Below, one piece after another: positions 11,101-21,200 of a stretch of DNA of 64,000 bases. A program made the position numbers and the translations under genes. Source of the stretch: Sceloporus undulatus (lineage: Eukaryota > Chordata > Lepidosauria > Squamata > Phrynosomatidae). Within the stretch, counting starts at the first letter, position 1, and each line of letters opens with the position of its first letter. The notes beneath the pieces are model-generated. The model had not been told where the DNA came from and ran no database searches. It saw nothing but the letters and a program-made list of their open reading frames with translations. Where the stretch lies: assembly GCF_019175285.1 (NCBI RefSeq), contig NC_056527.1, forward strand, positions 116,859,478 to 116,923,477, written 5' to 3'.

Positions 11101-12092
11101 TTAAGGGAATCCATTAGCGCACGGGGTGGCCGATACACCAACAGAATCCCTAGACTGTCCCTCGCCTTTAGGGTCAGGTAAATACACTCAATATAGGACG
11201 TCTGTTGGATGTGGTTCCTGGTGAGGGACAAGGTGTTCCTATGTATCAAGGCCACACACACCCCCGCCCATCTAACCTGGGCTGGTCCTTCACCGAGAAC
11301 CCAGCAGGCAGGGCCTGAGCCCACACAGCGTCTCCTTCAGGCCCAAGCCAGGTCTCGGTAATGCAAGCCAGATCGCACTTATGATCCTCCAACAAATCAT
11401 GGAGGATGTGGGACTTGTTGTTAATCGATCTGGCATTGCACAGGAGCAGCGACAGGGTTTGTGGCACGGTTGGAGTGACCCTCAGGTAACTTAGGTTAGG
11501 AGGGGGACAGGAAGGGGAGATAGATATGATGCATCGATCTCGTCTTCCCCTGGAACGCAAGTCCCTTCTCCCACTGCCATACCTCCCCCTGCCCCACACT
11601 ACCTCAATGGGAGCTCCGCTCGTAACGATGTTATCCCCCCCTCCCCAGCCCATGCATCCCCCACATCCATAACCTCCCCCCACCCTTCTCCAGCAATTGA
11701 AAGAGCAGAGGTTAGCCACCTCAGGCATCCTCTGCTCTATGGCTAACACACAGCAGTCCCCTTTCCAGTCCGTGGGCGGCTCTCCCGGGGCGGTGCGCAG
11801 ATGCGCACCTCCGATACCCCGGGAGGAGGCCGCCCGGCAGAACGCGGCTCTGGCAGCGGTGGTCCGGTGAGGAGGTAGAGGGGGTCTCTGTCTCTTCCCA
11901 GATATTGTCTTCTTCCTAGATGTTATCAGGGAAGGTTTGCTCTTCTCTCTCTGTGTTACCACAAGGTACAAGGGATCTAATATAGATGTTGCTGGACAGG
12001 GAAGCAACATTAAGAAGAAGGAGAAGGCGATCCAAAATCCCAAACATTTCTGGTCCCGTGTATTTCAGATAAGAGAGACTCAACCTGTAGTA
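8155..12092 (-). mobile_element. Tigger-like DNA transposon remnant, split by an L2 LINE
   Basis: On the minus strand, 12092-12030 reads tacaggttgagtctctctta and gggattttgga. The rest continues at 8430-8155 with tatttgcatatatgtaca, tttatgtttcatatgcac, ttgtgcatgaaataaagt and caaaggtgtcactgtctcag. The same consensus is seen at 18749-19010 and 47773-48322. The family resembles pogo/Tigger MITEs; the class is from memory. Confidence 0.7.
8447..12030 (-). mobile_element. L2-clade LINE, nearly full length
   Basis: A non-LTR retrotransposon encoding endonuclease and reverse transcriptase. On the minus strand, 12043-11246 holds the N-terminal region and the start of the endonuclease (LLCNARSINNKSHILHDLL, CITETWLG). 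The frame then shifts near 11270, and 11324-8793 (843 codons without a stop) carries LVLGDFNISL, TDHFLV, LLDISAAFDTIDH, GVPQGAVLSPMLFN and the YADD catalytic motif. A second shift near 8835, an ~11-bp loss relative to the copy at 58716, ends this frame before the natural C-terminus. The 3' tail ggcggtataaaaataaaa is at 8447-8480. Only two frame breaks suggest recent insertion. Confidence 0.92.
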
Positions 12093-12094
12093 AT

Positions 12095-12165
12095 AATAAT
12101 AATAATAAGTGTAATAACATATGTAATAATAATAATTACAAATCATCATCATCATTTGTTTGTTT
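12095..12165. repeat. (AAT)n / (ATC)n / (TTTG)n microsatellites
   Basis: aataataataat, catcatcatcat and tttgtttgtttg runs in succession. Confidence 0.8.
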
Positions 12166-12480
12166 GTTTGTTTCAAGGGTTTATATCCTACCTTTATCCC
12201 ACAATGGGATTCAAGGAGGGTTACAATAATTTTAAAAGACAGAAGAATTTAAAAAGACGGAAGTAAAATGTTAATGACAACAGTTAAAAAATATATTTGA
12301 AATTATTAATATCAAAACGTAAATTAAAACACAGTCAAAACCAGTAAAAACTATTGTGGATAAAAGCATTTACTGCACGCAGCACAAGTGACATTCATCC
12401 ACCGAATGCCTGCCTAAATAAAAATGCCTTCAGCTGCTGGCGGAAAGAGAGCAGGGACTGAGCCGGGAGCAATAATAATA
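12160..12480 (-). mobile_element. L2-type LINE 3' end
   Basis: Reverse orientation. From the right, sequence for an RQQLKAFLF-like C-terminus (ccgccagcagctgaaggcat) is followed by AT-rich UTR ending near the (TTTG)n run. Confidence 0.65.
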
Positions 12481-12827
12481 TCATCATCATCATTATTATT
12501 AAAGTAGCTCTTAAATCTTTTCTCTCCAGAAAAAGAAATATACAACTGAACCAAAGGGCTCCCTCTTCATAAACTATCAGATGTCACTCTACTCATTGCC
12601 TAGCTCTGCGTTCCCCATCATGACACTTACAGAGATCGACTCTCGGGTCTCATAGAATATCACAAGAGTACAAAGTGAAACCCCATGGAACCTCAGTGGA
12701 GCTCTAACCGGGCGAGAATCCCTCCTTAAATCTCGCGGGATCTCTTTCCCCAGCTAGCATAGAGCAATGAAAAATGTAGACTACTGATGTCTCCCCAATA
12801 GTGGTCAGCCTTTGTGAATTGACTTAA
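12480..12827. other. No recognised gene or repeat
   Basis: An (ATC)n stretch at 12480-12505 and a lone tctcgcggga at 12731-12740. Nothing else seen. Confidence 0.5.
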
Positions 12828-13075
12828 GACCGTAGTGGTGAACCTATGGCACGCGTAGCCATTTTTTGTGGCACACAGAGGGCGGGGGGAAAACAAGTGC
12901 ATGCCTGTCCTCCTCCTTCCCAGCCATGGCAGGCCTCCAGGAGGGTGCGGGGGAAGACGCCCCCCCCGGAAATCCCATTTCCCTCTCAGAAGTCCCACCT
13001 CTGGCACCACGTAACACCCAACGCCAGAAGGCCTTTTAGTTTGGACACTCGGTCCCTAAAAGATTCGCTGGCACT
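12828..13075. mobile_element. hAT-like MITE, degenerate
   Basis: Starts agtggtgaacctatggcacg, the same terminus as the inverse end at 46790-46815. The right end is less clear. Confidence 0.5.
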
Positions 13076-13315
13076 GACTTAGGAGGTTATCACCCCAAGG
13101 CCAATTTGGCAATCATCGCAGTAATTAAAGCTAATGCAACAGTAGCACTATAGCACTCAATATTTTCACGCAGTCACGCATTGCGCAATTATGGTCACAT
13201 CACCATGCAATATCGCAACCATGTTTCTCACACATCCCTGAATGAATCGTCAGTACATTGGAATTAACGGTTTCGCCATGGCTCTAACCTACAGCATTAT
13301 GGAATTTGTAGTTGA

Positions 13316-13480
13316 CTGTGGTCCTGGAGACCAGGGTTCAAATCCCCTGGCCATGAAAGCCATTGGGTGACCTTGGGCAAGTTGCACTCTCTCAGCCTCA
13401 GGGGACTATGACTCTGGAGACCAGGGTTGAAAACCCACTTCATTCATGGAAACCCTCAAAGGTGACCTTTGGAAAGAAGT
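13316..13480 (+). mobile_element. Two partial SINEs in tandem
   Basis: Two successive copies of tctggagaccagggtt followed by body sequence (13327 and 13412). The first is cut after ctctcagcctcagggga. Confidence 0.7.
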
Positions 13481-13908
13481 TGTAAGCTGAATCCTGAAAC
13501 CATATTGTGTAATTCAATGATTTATCTAGGAGTTCAAACCAAGATTCCCAAGTTCCTTTTAGTTGGGGTCAGACCAGATGCTCTCAAGGTGTGATTTTCT
13601 AGGATGAAGACATGTTCACATTTAAAGGCCCAAAGTCAGTGATCATTAACAAACTGTATGTTCATCTGTATTGATGGTGGGAGTGAGAATAGTAAGAGTG
13701 GGAACTGACCTTGGCCAACCTGGCATGTTATGGATAGCGTTGCAGCCGCCTGGGAAGGTGCTGGGATCAATGGTCACTGTATCATTTACTAATACATTTG
13801 TGCAACATTGGCTAACTAAGGGAAAGTAAATTGAATGCTCAATTGTTGATTGTTAATAACTAACACCATGTAGACATATGTCCCAAATGAAGTCATGGGA
13901 ATCTCAGT
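13481..13908. other. No recognised feature
   Basis: Unique-looking, moderately AT-rich sequence without a plausible exon. Confidence 0.4.
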
Positions 13909-14475
13909 AGACTCATAGAGTTGGAAGAGACCCCAAGGGCCATCCAGTCCAACCCCATTCGGCCATGCAGGAAATCTCAATCAAAGCATTCCCAACAGAT
14001 GGTCATCCAGCCTCTGTTTAAAGACCTCCAAGGAAGGAGACTCCACCACTCTCAGAGGGAATGTGTTTCATTGTCAAAAAGCTCTTACTGTCAGGAAGTT
14101 CCTCCTAATGTGGAGGCGGAATCTCTTTTCCTGCAGCTTGCATCCATTGTTCCAGGTCCTAGTCTCTAGAGCAGCAGAAAACAAGTTTGCTCCCTCCTCA
14201 ATATGAAACTCCTTCAAACACTTAAACATGGCCATTATATCACGTCTTAACTGTTTCTTCTCCATCCTAAACATACCCAGCTCCCTACTTCTTTCCTCAT
14301 AAGGCATGATTTCCAGACCCTTCACCATTTTAGTTGCCCTCCTTTGGACATGCTCCAGTTTCTCAACATCCTTTTTGAATTGCAGTGCTCAGAACTGGAC
14401 ACAGGATTATTCCAGGTGAGGCCTGACCAGAGCAGAATAGAGTGCCACTATTACGCCTCTTGATCTAGATACTAT
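13909..14475 (-). mobile_element. CR1 LINE, 3' end, degenerate
   Basis: Reverse orientation. agactcatagagttggaaga marks the 3' end. A partial frame at 14074-14328 matches the CR1 C-terminus (VKGLEIMPYEERSRELGMF). 5' truncated. Confidence 0.92.
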
Positions 14476-14727
14476 ACAGTAATGTACATGTGAATTATTA
14501 ATCATCTGTAATGTCACCATGCAAACTTAGAAATGTTGGAATCCTATCAATAAAGTTGTTCTTTCTTTGCTCCTGAGACAGACTGCCAGGTTTCTCTGTT
14601 TGGGAGAGGAGGGGAACCCTTGATCAAGGAAAACAATCTTTCCACACAAATTCAGGGTCAAATCCCGCAGTCTGCACATACTCAGGGTATTCATGGTGGG
14701 AACTGGTATCTCAGTTCTCCCCCTTCT

Positions 14728-15100
14728 TCTAAGGTCACATACTTTCAGCCTCAGACGAAGGCAATGGCAAACCCTCTCTGAAGACCCTTGCCAAGAAAAC
14801 CCTGTGGTAAATTTGCCTTGCAGTGTCGTTTTGCCTTCTAGTCACTTCCGACTTATGGCGACCCTAAGGCGGCCCTATCACAGGGTTTTCTTTCCAAGTT
14901 TTGTCAGAGGAGTTTTTGCCGTTGCCTTCCTCTGTGAGGCTGAGAGAGTGTGACATCTTGCCCAAGGTCACCCAGTGGGTTTCCATGGATGAAGTGGGAT
15001 TTGAACCCTGGTCTCTAGCGTCATAGTCCAACGTTCAAGCCACTGTGCCACATTTAGGGTTGCTATAAGTCAGAAACTACTCGAAGGCACACAACAACAG
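14728..15100 (+). mobile_element. tRNA-derived SINE, split by another SINE
   Basis: Body 14728-14820 (taaggtcacatactttcagc to ggtaaatttgcctt), resumed at about 15050 by tttagggttgctataagtca and the tail aaggcacacaacaacag. Confidence 0.83.
14826..15049 (-). mobile_element. tRNA-derived SINE nested in reverse in another SINE
   Basis: Reverse copy: tail side ccttctagtcacttccgac, body ggctgagagagtgtgac, B-box complement ggatttgaaccctggtctc, A-box side gttcaagccactgtgccac. Nearly full length. Confidence 0.88.
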
Positions 15101-15516
15101 AGTGCGTAAGAGAGGAATTTGCTGCAGAGTAAAAATGCCCAGGATTGCATTGGGGTGAGCAAGCACTTTGCACAAAACTGTGGCCTGACACACACCCAGC
15201 CATGCATTTCAAGCATTCTCTGATCATTTAACCTTGGGAAAGTGAATTTAATGGGCTAATTATGCCTGAAGAATGTTTCCTTTGTTTTTCTTGAGTCCTC
15301 TGAGCCCTTCCTTTTCTCTGACTGACCCTGACTTCTAGAGTTTTGAGGACAAGGGGGAATTGGGGCAAGAATTTGTTTGTGTTGCAAAATCCAACCCTCT
15401 GGAAGAGGATCTCCATCTTGCACTAAGCATTCCTGCCTCCAGAGAGAAGAATTGCTACCATCAGCTAGATCAGCAAACCACAAGACTGGAAATGCAAAGA
15501 GACTTCAGTTAACTGG

Positions 15517-15650
15517 GCCTGCATCCACACACCAGGAAATAATCCGGTCTGACACCACTTTTACTGCCATGGTTCAATGCTATAGAATTCTGGGAGATAT
15601 TTAGCCTTCTCTATCAGATAGCTCTGGTCCCACAATAAACTACAATTTCC
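15517..15650. mobile_element. Fold-back MITE, incomplete
   Basis: Left arm gcctgcatccacacacc and the central ctctggtcccacaataaact. The right arm is missing. Confidence 0.75.
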
Positions 15651-15689
15651 TTGTGGTTGTTTCCAACTCTATGAGCTTGAAGGAAAAGT

Positions 15690-16160
15690 TACTTTAGTGA
15701 GGATGACAATTCTGGGAATCTTCATGTCCTCCAAAGTAACTTTCCTCCCAAGCTTTGCTCCAAGCTAACCAAGACCTGGGCAAACAAAAAAGGGCAACAG
15801 TTAATAAGGAAGAAAAACTAGCCTTTTAAATCCATAGGAGTTTATCCCTCAGGGGCTAATTTCTGCATTAAAGAGATATTAAAGCTCAATTAAAGTGTCT
15901 CAAAAGCATCCTGCAAATAAAGTGAAAACGGCGAGTAATTACCCGAATTATTATCACACACAATTGCACAAATAAAGTGATACTGGAAATGCATTGTTGC
16001 TGAAATCCCAAAAGTAAAAAGATGTGTGTTAATGCTTCTATGTGACCACTTTAATGGCGGGTTTTGTGCGTTGCCGTGTGAAATCGTTACACATAATTAT
16101 GCGATTTTTCTGGGATATTCACGGGATAAACTCCCAATCTCCTTCGTGTTATATGATTCT
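15690..16160 (-). mobile_element. GTTTATC-terminus MITE composite, copy A
   Basis: 15838-16155 has ends gagtttatccctc and gggataaactccc. The outer part 15690-15837 has a fold-back aaaagttacttt / aaagtaactttcc. The whole aligns in inverse orientation with 23727-24370 and the core with 29263-29530. Confidence 0.7.
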
Positions 16161-16206
16161 GTTCTCTGCTAAAGTAATAACACATCAAGTTAACCATGGT
16201 CCAAAA

Positions 16207-16400
16207 CACACTGCAGAAATAATCCAGTTTGAGACCGCTTTAACTCCCCTGGCTTATTCCTAGAGAATCCTAGGAATTGTAGTTTCTCATGGCACCAGAG
16301 CTCTCTCACAGAGAAGGCTGAATGTCTCACAAACTACAGTTCCCAGGAATCAATAGCATTGAGTTAAAGTGGTCTCAGACTGGATTATTTCTGCAATGAG
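16207..16400. mobile_element. Fold-back MITE, outermost ends trimmed
   Basis: cactgcagaaataatccagt to gattatttctgcaatgag. Lacks the terminal GCATC parts. Confidence 0.85.
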
Positions 16401-16456
16401 TTTGTACTTTGAACAGAAGCACTGAAAACTATGGGATTTAGGTTTGTCATGTTTTT

Positions 16457-16690
16457 GTTAGTTGTTGTGTGGCTTTAGATAGTTCCCGACTCATGACGAC
16501 CGTAAGGCGAACTATCCTGGGTTTTTCTTGGCAAGATTTGTTGAGAAGAGGTTTGCCATTGCCTTCCCCTGAGGCTGAGAGAGTGTGACTTGGCAAGGGT
16601 CGCCTAGTCAGCTTCCATGGCTGAGCGGGGATTCAAACTCTGGTCTTCAGAGTCGTAATCCAATGCTCAGATCACTTCACTGCACTGATT
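16457..16690 (-). mobile_element. tRNA-derived SINE, full length
   Basis: Reverse copy from tgttagttgttgtgtggc to the A-box side atcacttcactgcactgat. Confidence 0.88.
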
Positions 16691-16799
16691 CTCCCAGGTT
16701 TGTCATGAATACCATTTAAATAGGTTTCTTCTCACAATGCATAACTCTAGATCACAACCTACAAATTCAAGACAACACTCAGCATAGCCCAACATTGAG

Positions 16800-16990
16800 G
16801 TTTTATTTTAAAAGCTAGCCTTCTTCTCCATAATAAACCTTTTCCCAAGAAGGCCTACAATAAACCATGTAACTACAATAATATTAAAATAGTTTAAACC
16901 ACAAACCAGGAAAAAACATTTAAAAATTAAATTCTTGCAAACCATTGTTTGCAATAGTGGGATAGACTGGCAGTGTCTGTTTTCTAAGGC
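16800..16990 (-). mobile_element. Probable LINE 3' tail; alternative TNFSF13 poly(A) region
   Basis: gttttattttaaaagctagc and cccaagaaggcctacaataa look like a degenerate L2 tail in reverse. The AATAAA complement at 16802-16807 could instead be the TNFSF13 poly(A) signal, which would give a 1.5-kb 3' UTR. Sequence alone does not decide. Confidence 0.4.
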
Positions 16991-17119
16991 TGATTTTGCC
17001 TGTGGATGAAGATTTAAAATGGGAGAACCAGTTGCAATTCCACTTTTCTAACATGATACAACTCTTTTTTTGATTGCTTCCAAAAAGCAGAGGACATCAT
17101 AGCAAAGGCAAGGTTATCT

Positions 17120-17285
17120 GGCTGCTTCTGCACTGCCAAAATAATCTGGTTTGACACCACTTTAACTGTCATGGCTCCATGCTATTTAATTTTGGGAATT
17201 GTAATTGTAGTAAAAACAATGTTTTGGTGCCATGGCAGTTAAAGTGATATCAAACCGGCTTATTTTTGCAGTGCAGAGGCAGCCC
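17120..17285. mobile_element. Fold-back MITE with shortened centre
   Basis: Arms ggctgcttctgcactgcc and gcagtgcaggcagccc-type end. The centre is about 45 bp shorter than full copies. Confidence 0.83.
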
Positions 17286-17351
17286 TAGCCTAACACAGGA
17301 TCTGCATCTTGGAACAAATGTGCAACTAGTAAAATAACAGCCAATAGCCTA

Positions 17352-17660
17352 GGCCTCATTCCCACTACCTTTTAAACCAGATTGCAAATCGGTTTGAACT
17401 GGTTTAAATGATCATGATTCGCACTTGAACCAAATCGCTGAAGCTATTTGGAGAGGGGGGGGGACATACACTACTAGACCCATTTAACCCATGTCTTTTT
17501 GATGCTGATTTTTTTCTGCATCTTTTTGGATAAATTGATTCTGCGCAAGTGTGAACAAGATGCAGATCGAAATTGATTTAAATTTGCCCTTTGGCCGGCT
17601 GGAGCTGGTCCATTTTGAATCAATTCATTCATGAATGTGAACCACAAGTGGGTTATGTTA
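17352..17660. mobile_element. Fold-back MITE, CATTCCCACTAC type
   Basis: Begins aggcctcattcccactacct. It shares ends and general layout with 54310-54668 (ending gtagtgtgaatggggcc). Long, diverged inverted arms rich in TGATTC/GAATCA. Confidence 0.5.
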
Positions 17661-18285
17661 CAGGGGGGAAATGCAATCGAGGCATATGTAGAGTGAACCA
17701 CGCTCCGTTGTCAAATCGATCCATTGATTCAGATCGCAGACAATCTCTCTGGTAGAAAAGGCTGAAGAATAGGCACCTTTTATACTGAGGTGGGCAAGTG
17801 CAGTGGTTGGGAAATGGAATTCCAGTCTCGATGAATGGTTGCAAAAGCTGGACAGTAAGGACAGCAGACAGGAGGAGAATCAGCTCATTTGAAATGTGGT
17901 GTTCTTGTTGAATACAAAGATCAAGCTGAGTCTCTTATGCTCACTTGCAGAAAAAGACTGCTTATGCATAAGAAATTATGCTAAGATCTTGAAAAACGTG
18001 GATAAGAGATCCCTGTGGAGTCCAAAGCTTTGTGTTGTTTTCTGTTGAAAATCTAGGCTCCCCTATACAGCAACATACAGATTCCGGACCTCATCTTCCA
18101 CTTATCGTGGTTCCATCTCAGTTCCATCAGTTCCACACAAAAATACTTGGGAGAAACTGCACTTCAGTTCTTCCGTTGATGTCCTTTCAGGAACTGGGTC
18201 TCCGTTTTCCAGCGGTATCCTCAGCCCTGCTCTAACATTATGGCCCCAACGTCATTCGTATTTGGAGAGACCCAGCAGGCAGGCC

Positions 18286-21200
18286 CTATAAGCCCAGCAG
18301 CCCCAAGAATGTCCCGTGGGCACTGGCATCAAAAGTGGCATTGAATCGTGGGATGCGCAGGGTCAAGCGGTCTCCATGCTGCAAGTGGAAGATCCCTAGG
18401 AGGTAAGCCGAAAAGGGTCAGCAGAGAGAAAGGGACCGAGGAAACCTCTACAGCCTTTCACTCAAAAATCCCAGATTCTAATCGACTCACATGGTTTTCA
18501 AGTGTTTCTACAACAGAAGTCCTCTATGTTTTATCAGTAGAAGGTGCTTTCACACTTTATGCAGTCATAGCACCATAATACCACTTCAGCTGTAATGTCT
18601 GCATTTTGTTGTTTGGGGCAGCACTAGAGCTCTCTAGATGACAATTCTAAATACCCCTCGCTAAACTGCAAATCCCAAGCAGTTAAAGTGGAACAATAGC
18701 ACTATAATTGTGTGATGTGAAAGGGCCAATTAAAAATGTCTGATTTCAGCACAGGTTGAGTTTCTCTTGCCTGAAATGCTTGGGACCAAACGTGTTTTGG
18801 ATTTTAGGTTTTTATTTATTTGTTTGTGTGTTTGTTTTGGATTTTGGGATACCTGTATTTGCATATGCATACGTAATAAGGTATCTTGGAGATGGGACCC
18901 AAGTCTACAGACAAAATTCATTTATGTTTCATAACATCTTATGCGTATAGCCTGAAGGTAAATTTATACGTCATGATTTTAATATTTTTTTACATGAAAT
19001 AAAGTTTGTATATCTCTATCTATCTGTCTATCTAATCTATCTATCTCATTTGATTAATAATGAATAACTTAATTCTGGAATTCAAAGACAGCCTGTCTCT
19101 ATCAGTACGAAAAGGAATTTCGTAGCACTGTTGAGAATAACTGAGAGAAAGGGGTTGGTAACATAAGCTTTCGTAGACCAAGGGTGCACCTACACCATAG
19201 AAGTAAAGCAGTTTGACACCACTTTAAGTGCTGTAGTTCCATCCTACAGAAACCTGGGATTTGTAGTTTTACAAGGTCTTTAGCCTTCTCTGCCAGATTG
19301 CTGGTGCCTCACCAAACTACAAATCCCATTATTCCATAGGATGAAGCCACAACAGTTAAAGTAGTGCCAAACTGCATTATTTCTACAGTGCAGATGCACC
19401 CCAAGTCTGTTTCATCAGATGAATGAAGTAAAGTGCTTAGAGACAGGTATTTATGTCCATGAATTAGCAGATGTGTGTGCGTGTGTGAGACAGAGTGTGT
19501 GTGAATGAATGCACTACACACTTCTTCCTCTCAATTAGTCCTAAAAGTGCTACAGTATCCCTTTGTATACAGTATTAATTCAGGAATTAAAGGGATATTG
19601 TACAATTAATCAACTATGCTTCGGAAATTAATAAGTGTCCCCCTTTTTGTTAGAAAATCTCTAATTTAATTGACAGCTTGTTGCGTGTCTTCAAGACCTT
19701 TCAGAAGAGGTCTCAGGTTCAGAGATTAACTTGCCAAGGTCACCACGAGGTTTTCCATGGCTAAGCAAGGATTTGAACCCTGCACTCCTAGAGTCCTATT
19801 CCCAAAATTCAAGCCCCATCACCATGCTGGCTCTATTAGCTCACTGGATTCAAACCGGTCAGTTCTTCCAGGTGGCTGGATTCAATGGTTCCTCCTCTCA
19901 CCTCCACTGTAGCAACTGTTGTACGCTTTTCCTGGGTGCGCAGGCATGCTTTGGACACAGCGGAACAAGATTTGATCTGGCCGCCCCACAGCCAGCCTCC
20001 GCAACACCTGCCCCATTGTAAAAGCGGGGTCATGGAACAAGACCTAGGCAGGAGGAAAGAGAGAGCATTAGTTGCTCCACAGTATCATAGAATCATGGAG
20101 CTGGAGGAGATCCTAAAGGCAATCTAATCCAACCCTATACTGCCATGCAGGAATGCACCACCAAAACACCCCTGACAAATGGCCATCCAGGCCTCATCCA
20201 TACTGGGGAAATAACTCTTCCTGCCTCCATGCTATGGAATTCTGGGAACTGGAGTTTGTTGTGGCCCCAGTCATTTATTACTCAGTCGCGTCCAAGTTGA
20301 GTCATTGACGTGACTTGACTCCAAATTGGCTCGAGTTGATGGGAGATTATCACATGGGGATGAGATAAGGATTGGATCGCTCCCTGTCCTTATCCCATCT
20401 TTGACTGCGATCCCACAAAAGGCTTTCAGATAGCAGTGCTATAGTCCCATCATTGAAGTAGCACTGCATTAACACGAATTCCCATTAATGCAGAATGCCG
20501 GGCAATGCGCTTCAATGATGGGACAATGACAGGACCTGCGCAACGTCATTTGAAAGTCTTTCATGTGATCGTGGTCAATCGTGCTTTCTGGATGGGATAA
20601 TGTCCGGATATGTGTGATCTCGTGTGGAAAAGTATGTTTTGTCCCCCATCTGATAATCTTCTATATTACTGGTTAAGGGTGTTATACCCTGGTTCTAGTG
20701 CTGAATGTGCCAGACAACATTCAGTCTGTTTGCACCAGAATTGAGGTTTTGGCCATGCTTCATCCAGACTCTCCTCAGAGAACACATGAGGAGGCACGAT
20801 TTTGGCTCATGTGGACAAGGCCTCTGTGGCCTGGGATGCTCCGTTCTTTCAGTGCCTCTCACCTGACTGTAAACAAAGTAAAGCCCCGTGTGCTTCACCA
20901 CAACTTCCGTGCCGCTCAGTTCCAGGGACCGGCCTTGTTGGAGGAAGGGTTCCCACCAGATTTCTGTCTCGCTCTCCTCATCTGTGGGGTTGGCAAGAAG
21001 ACAGTGGTTATATTTTAATCTGTATTTGAAACCTACCTGCAGATCACCCAAAGCCAATCAGCTATCTTATATATATTTTTCCCTTCCATTTGTAAGCATG
21101 ACCTCTGGAATGATGGATTTGTAGTTCACTGGGATACCAGATTGGTGAGGCAGAGACACAGACTAAAGGTGGAGATTGGCAGGCAGGTCTCTTCAAAGCG

